Positions 61,790 to 64,000 of a stretch of 64,000 nt of DNA are shown here, piece after piece. The notes beneath the pieces were generated by a model that was not told the origin of the DNA, searched no databases, and saw only the letters and a list, made by a program, of their open reading frames with translations. Numbering within the stretch: the stretch's first letter is position 1; each line of letters starts with the position of its first letter. The translations under genes were made by a program, and so were the position numbers. The stretch is from Paracoccaceae bacterium (GTDB lineage: Bacteria > Pseudomonadota > Alphaproteobacteria > Rhodobacterales > Rhodobacteraceae). The stretch covers positions 54,256-118,255 of the forward strand of contig JADHOV010000003.1 of assembly GCA_016778765.1 (NCBI GenBank), read 5' to 3'.

Positions 61790-62173
61790 ATGAGGTTAAA
61801 TGAAATCAGTTATAATGATGCCAGCCCGATTGATGGTTATGGGCCGGGCTTTTTTCGCGTTGGCGGCAAGGTGCACCATGATGCGCTTTTGCTCAGTGGC
61901 GCGGGCACCAGCGCTTGGGTTGGTTTCGAAGATGCCGCGCAAATTCTATCACTGGCGGGCCAAATAGATGTGGTGCTTGTCGGGACGGGGGCAGAAATCT
62001 CATATATTCCGGCCGAGTTTCGCAGGCCCTTGGAGGAGGCAGGCATTGGGGTTGAAGTGATGAGCAGCCCGTCCGCCTGCCGGACATATAATATTTTATT
62101 GTCTGAGGGGCGCCGCATCGCGGCCGCGCTGCTGCCCGTGGGTAGCGCCGATCAAGCCGCCGATCAGAGTTAA
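61790..62173 (+). CDS. Mth938-like domain (DUF498) protein
   Basis: A 127-residue soluble protein of the Mth938/DUF498 family, related to mitochondrial NDUFAF3. FFRVGGKVHHDALLLSGAGTSAW, VVLVGTGAEISYIPAEFRRPL and GVEVMSSPSACRTYNILLSEGRRIAAALLP are the family core. NDUFAF3 is a complex I assembly factor in mitochondria; the bacterial role is not established. It lies nine bases after the TSUP gene and six before ccmA, all on one strand, so it is probably cotranscribed with the sec and ccm genes. Confidence 0.88.
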   Translation: MRLNEISYNDASPIDGYGPGFFRVGGKVHHDALLLSGAGTSAWVGFEDAAQILSLAGQIDVVLVGTGAEISYIPAEFRRPLEEAGIGVEVMSSPSACRTYNILLSEGRRIAAALLPVGSADQAADQS

Positions 62174-62178
62174 GTGCC

Positions 62179-62817
62179 ATGGCGGTGTCGGGTCATCCTA
62201 TTTTGCAAGCCGAAGATGTCAGCGTGGCGCGCGGTGGTCAGGTCTTGTTGAAACACGTAACCTTTGCCCTAGAGCCGGGCGCCGCCTTGATTTTAAAAGC
62301 GCCAAACGGCTTTGGAAAAACAACTTTGCTGCGCACCCTGGCTGGTTTGCAGCCGGTGCTGTCAGGGCGGGTACATTTGGATCCCGACACGGCTGTTTAT
62401 GCGGGCCATACGGATGGCTTGAAGCCCACATTATCAGTTGTAGAAAACCTGCGCTTTTGGGCGGATATTTTTGGAACAGAGACAATCACAGACAGTTTGA
62501 GGCTTTTCGAATTAGAGGCGCTGCAGACGCGCCTTGCAGGCAGTTTATCCGCGGGTCAGAAACGCCGCCTGGGGTTGTCACGCCTGTGGCTTGCGAAAAG
62601 GCGCGTGTGGTTATTGGACGAGCCCACGGTTTCGTTGGATCAGCAGGCGGTGGGGCAATTTGCAGCTATGGTTGGCGCGCATCTTCAGGCTGGGGGCGCG
62701 GCGGTTATTGCCACGCATATTGATTTAGGCTTGGATGCACGGGCGCAAATCTTGGATTTGGCACAGTTCAAGGCTAAGGGCGCAGCGCTGGAACGCGCAG
62801 ATGAGGCTTTTTTATGA
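62179..62817 (+). CDS. ccmA: Haem exporter ATP-binding protein CcmA
   Basis: ATPase of the CcmABCD complex that releases holo-CcmE during cytochrome c maturation. The 212-residue product has Walker A APNGFGKTT (the first Gly is Ala, still inside the accepted pattern), signature LSAGQKRRLGLSRLWL, and Walker B VWLLDEPTVSLD, with the H-loop in VIATHIDLGLD. ATG 62179 is six bases after the Mth938-like gene. Its stop overlaps the ccmB start (ATGA at 62814-62817). Confidence 0.93.
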   Translation: MAVSGHPILQAEDVSVARGGQVLLKHVTFALEPGAALILKAPNGFGKTTLLRTLAGLQPVLSGRVHLDPDTAVYAGHTDGLKPTLSVVENLRFWADIFGTETITDSLRLFELEALQTRLAGSLSAGQKRRLGLSRLWLAKRRVWLLDEPTVSLDQQAVGQFAAMVGAHLQAGGAAVIATHIDLGLDARAQILDLAQFKAKGAALERADEAFL

Positions 62818-63470
62818 ACGCGCTTTTGCTGCGGGATCTTCGGCTATCAATCCGAGCCGGGGGCGGTTTCGGGCTTGGTTTGGCGTTTTTCTTAATTTTG
62901 ACTCTATTGGTTGCCTTTGGGCTTGGGCCAAATCCGGCCTTGCTGTCTCAAGCGGCGGCCGGGTTGCTGTGGATCGGGGCTTTATTGGCCTGTTTGCTGT
63001 CGCTCGATCGCATCTATGCTTTGGATTTTGAAGATGGGTCTTTGGATTTACTGGCAACCGCACCCATTCCCTTAGAGACCGTTGCAGCTGTTAAAGCCCT
63101 GGCGCATTGGCTGACCACTGGCTTGCCATTGGCGTTTATTGCACCCCTGCTTGGTTTGATGTTGGATCTGCCGGTTGCAGGATTTCCCTGGCTGGTGGGC
63201 TCTTTGCTGCTGGGCACGCCCGCGCTTAGTATGATTGGCACTTTTGGCGCAGCATTGACCGTAGGGTTGAAACGCGGCGGGCTGCTCTTGTCTCTTTTGG
63301 TTTTACCGCTTTACGTCCCGACGTTGATTTTTGGCGCAGAGGTGGCGCGGCGCGGGGTAGAGGGTCTTCCGCTTGCCACGCCCGCGCTGCTGCTCGCGGC
63401 AATATCTTTGGCCTCGGTGGCATTATTACCGATCGCTGCGGCAGCGTGTTTGCGTATCAATCTGCGCTAA
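62814..63470 (+). CDS. ccmB: Haem exporter permease CcmB
   Basis: Inner-membrane partner of CcmA with six hydrophobic helices. The 218-residue product has the CcmB features LLLRDLRLSIRAGGGFGLGLAFF, LACLLSLDRIYALDFEDGSLDLL and VLPLYVPTLIFGAEV. It starts within the end of ccmA and is the last gene of the sec-TSUP-Mth938-ccmAB run. The usual next gene, ccmC, is absent: a convergent cysteine synthase gene follows instead. Haem handling therefore depends on ccmC, D, E, F, G and H located outside this window. Confidence 0.94.
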   Translation: MNALLLRDLRLSIRAGGGFGLGLAFFLILTLLVAFGLGPNPALLSQAAAGLLWIGALLACLLSLDRIYALDFEDGSLDLLATAPIPLETVAAVKALAHWLTTGLPLAFIAPLLGLMLDLPVAGFPWLVGSLLLGTPALSMIGTFGAALTVGLKRGGLLLSLLVLPLYVPTLIFGAEVARRGVEGLPLATPALLLAAISLASVALLPIAAAACLRINLR

Positions 63471-63491
63471 TGATCAGCTGTTTATCGGTTG

Positions 63492-63513
63492 GCGGCCACG
63501 TTTACGTGGCCGC
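63492..63513. terminator. Hairpin between ccmB and the convergent cysteine synthase gene
   Basis: GCGGCCACG (63492-63500) and CGTGGCCGC (63505-63513) pair perfectly around TTTA. It stands between two convergent genes, as terminators do, but lacks a clear T-run on either side. Confidence 0.6.
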
Positions 63514-63573
63514 TGCGGGCAGGCTTAGAAGCGCTGGCAGGCTTTGCAAGCGCGTTAGGCCTGTTTGGCTTAG

Positions 63574-64000
63574 CTACTCCATTTGCGCTGTTGGGGTAGA
63601 GCGGGAAATTGCTTCTTCTTCTGCGTTCATTTCTGCTTCAATCGACTCAAAAAGAGGCGTGCTCATATAGCGCTCGCCGGTATCTGGGAGCATGCATAAA
63701 ATCACCGATCCCGCTTTGGCGCTTTGGGCAATCTGCATCGTGATGGCAAAGGTCGAGCCGCCAGAAATGCCCGTAAGGATGCCTTCCTCTTTGGCAAGTT
63801 TTTGTGCCCAGGCAATCCCGTCAGCGCCATTCACCGGCAACAATTGATCATATGATTTTTTATCAATGGTTTCTTGCAGAACCAGTGGAATGAAATCGGG
63901 GGTCCAGCCTTGAATAGGATGGGGTTCCCAGGCGGGATGGCCGCTTTGTGGCGCGCCATTTGCCTGCCGCCCTTGCGCGATATCGCTGGCCAGCAAGGCG
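63574..64000 (-). CDS. cysK: Cysteine synthase (CysK-like), 3' part
   Basis: The C-terminal 141 residues of a pyridoxal-phosphate cysteine synthase; the N-terminal part with the PLP lysine lies beyond the right edge. HPIQGWTPDFIPLVL corresponds to the conserved HKIQGIGAGFIP region, GILTGISGGSTFA to the phosphate-contacting GxSxG region, and LCMLPDTGERYMSTPLFE to the family C-terminus. The insertion RQANGAPQSGHPAWEP before the IQG motif is typical of a cysteine synthase A form common in alphaproteobacteria. The acidic tail NAEEEAISRSTPTAQME is variable. Confidence 0.88.
   Translation of the reverse strand, partial: ALLASDIAQGRQANGAPQSGHPAWEPHPIQGWTPDFIPLVLQETIDKKSYDQLLPVNGADGIAWAQKLAKEEGILTGISGGSTFAITMQIAQSAKAGSVILCMLPDTGERYMSTPLFESIEAEMNAEEEAISRSTPTAQME

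Noticed and set aside
1..64000. Insertion sequences, prophage, CRISPR arrays or integron sites
   Set aside because: No transposase, integrase or phage-like protein, and no regularly spaced repeats were seen; all repeats found are isolated inverted repeats.

Overview
The window reads as a chromosomal segment of a marine alphaproteobacterium of the Rhodobacteraceae (Roseobacter group), with moderate GC for that family. The basis is the cckA-recA-alaS order, an alphaproteobacterial SOS box (GAAC-N7-GAAC) before recA, the soxB-soxD-soxA-soxG sarcosine oxidase operon, a TRAP transporter, an MttB-family methyltransferase, and a TPR/BamB-like/der-serS-yajC-secDF block. The moderate GC and tight packing would suit a streamlined pelagic lineage such as Planktomarina/RCA, but that is inference. 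I found no insertion sequences, phage genes, CRISPR arrays, rRNA or tRNA genes.

Layout. 0-9 kb: the end of rsmB, a CckA-like hybrid kinase without a membrane anchor, recA under an SOS box, alaS, and convergent typA. 9-13.5 kb: an MttB-family methyltransferase facing two tandem Lin0512-family genes, then metA behind a P-loop NTPase gene. 13.5-20 kb: a DMT permease, a DxD-containing putative glycosyltransferase, a decayed modA, a PagL-like lipid A deacylase and a DctP-DctQ-DctM TRAP importer. 20-24 kb: Kdo synthesis (kdsD-kdsB-kdsA) behind a UDP-glucuronate 4-epimerase-like gene. 24-32 kb: a small unknown gene, MAPEG and GST genes, a second DMT permease with a small overlapping ORF, dusA, a ketopantoate-reductase-like gene coupled to an oxalyl-CoA-synthetase-like gene, and a TSUP permease. 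32-36 kb: a 2OG-dioxygenase-like gene, DUF1272, and the overlapping chain ccmI-ruvX-DUF1289. 36-42 kb: soxB, a 56-codon ORF, soxD, soxA, soxG, then sodB. 42-53 kb: rarD, a LOG-family gene, a large LysM envelope protein, an Atm1-type ABC exporter and an RND pump operon. 53-64 kb: TPR protein, bamB-like, der, serS, yajC, secD, secF, a second TSUP gene, an Mth938-like gene, ccmA, ccmB, and the 3' part of a convergent cysteine synthase gene.

How the genes fit together. The sox operon demethylates sarcosine and transfers the one-carbon unit to tetrahydrofolate, while the MttB-family enzyme probably demethylates a quaternary or tertiary amine upstream of such a pathway. PagL, the kds genes and the epimerase point to envelope polysaccharide and lipid A work. 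YajC-SecDF and the BamB-like lipoprotein serve protein export and outer-membrane assembly. ccmI and ccmAB belong to cytochrome c maturation but lie about 26 kb apart, and ccmC is not next to ccmB.

The best leads for something undescribed are the 56-codon ORF nested between soxB and soxD, the MttB/Lin0512 divergon, the membrane-anchor-less CckA, the oxalyl-CoA-synthetase/ketopantoate-reductase pair, and several small ORFs with good ribosome binding sites. No single locus looks like a clearly new multi-gene system.
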